DNA from: Actinomycetota bacterium
Lineage (GTDB): Bacteria; Actinomycetota; Actinomycetes; Nanopelagicales; Nanopelagicaceae
DNA length: 5,604 nt
Direction: 5' to 3'
Assembly: GCA_009704445.1 (NCBI GenBank)
Contig: WLED01000067.1
Location: 1 to 5,604, forward strand
Shown here: positions 5,484 to 5,604 of the stretch, in pieces
Layout: each line of letters starts with the position of its first letter
Numbering within the stretch: position 1 is the stretch's first letter
The notes under the pieces: model-generated
What the model saw: only the letters and a program-made list of their open reading frames with translations
What the model was told of the DNA's origin: nothing
The model's database searches: none
Position numbers and translations under genes: made by a program

Positions 5484-5604
5484 GTGGCTACTGAAAAAAG
5501 CAACAAAGCAAACGAAGGTGCACAAGATAAAGCCAACAATGAACGCCAAAAAGCGTTGGACACAGCCCTAGCCCAGATCGAACGTCAATTTGGTAAAGGC
5601 TCAG
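5484..5604 (+). CDS. recA: Recombinase RecA, N-terminal part (runs off window)
   Basis: RecA forms filaments on single-stranded DNA, catalyses strand exchange in homologous recombination and stimulates LexA self-cleavage. Only the first 40 codons are in the window. The N-terminal tail is hydrophilic (MATEKSNKANEGAQDKAN) and is followed by the typical RecA start of the conserved core, RQKALDTALAQIERQFGKGS, where the family reads KxxALxxAxxQIEKQFGKGS. The Walker motifs lie beyond the window edge. The N-terminal tail is a little longer and more charged than in E. coli. The start is GTG with AAAGGA six bases upstream and an in-frame TAA immediately before it. The promoter region carries both a PafBC-type motif and an SOS box. 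The location after clgR and DUF3046 agrees with actinobacterial synteny; recX would be expected downstream. Confidence 0.95.
   Translation, partial: MATEKSNKANEGAQDKANNERQKALDTALAQIERQFGKGS

Noticed and set aside
5270..5494. Open frame on the + strand of 74 codons starting TTG at 5270
   Set aside because: It begins inside the recA promoter motif, before the expected transcription start, and runs out of frame into recA; no family resemblance.

Overview
The window looks like a piece of the core chromosome of a low-GC actinobacterium. The gene order rodZ (DUF4115 end) - rimO - pgsA - cinA - clgR-type XRE regulator - DUF3046 - recA is the classic actinobacterial recA neighbourhood. The base composition is clearly below 50% GC by eye and the spacing is extremely tight. 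Together these suggest a streamlined freshwater lineage such as Nanopelagicales (acI; Planktophila/Nanopelagicus type). That lineage assignment is an inference; the phylum-level one is well supported by DUF3046, the ClgR-type regulator and the recA control region.

Layout. Positions 1-326 hold the end of a RodZ-like membrane protein (Thr/Pro linker plus DUF4115). Next come rimO (355-1710), pgsA (1707-2291, ATGA overlap), the stand-alone CinA/PncC amidohydrolase (2327-2818), clgR (2887-3153), a TetR-family regulator (3143-3667), DUF3046 (3654-3854) and an alpha/beta hydrolase (3857-4654). All are on the + strand with overlaps or small gaps, so they probably form one operon or a chain of coupled genes. 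A convergent, unusually short yaaA lies on the minus strand (4681-5226). A 257-base divergent intergenic region follows (5227-5483), and recA starts at 5484 and runs off the window.

How the parts fit. The genes are a mixture of housekeeping functions: cell shape (rodZ), ribosomal protein S12 modification (rimO), phospholipid synthesis (pgsA), pyridine-nucleotide salvage (cinA), protease regulation (clgR) and DNA repair (recA). YaaA, which limits peroxide/iron DNA damage in E. coli, sits back to back with recA. The intergenic region carries a very good PafBC/RecA-NDp promoter (TTGTCAGTG-N8-TACCTT) directly abutting a 14-base palindromic actinobacterial SOS box (CGAACAGATGTTCG). recA therefore appears to be under dual LexA-dependent and LexA-independent DNA-damage control, with a leader of about 185 nt.

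Points worth a second look are the dual recA promoter, the compact YaaA lacking roughly 60 residues, the TetR and hydrolase genes inserted in an otherwise conserved synteny block, and the ClgR C-terminal Ala-Ala end. I did not find evidence of a mobile element, CRISPR array, RNA gene or an entirely new multi-gene system.
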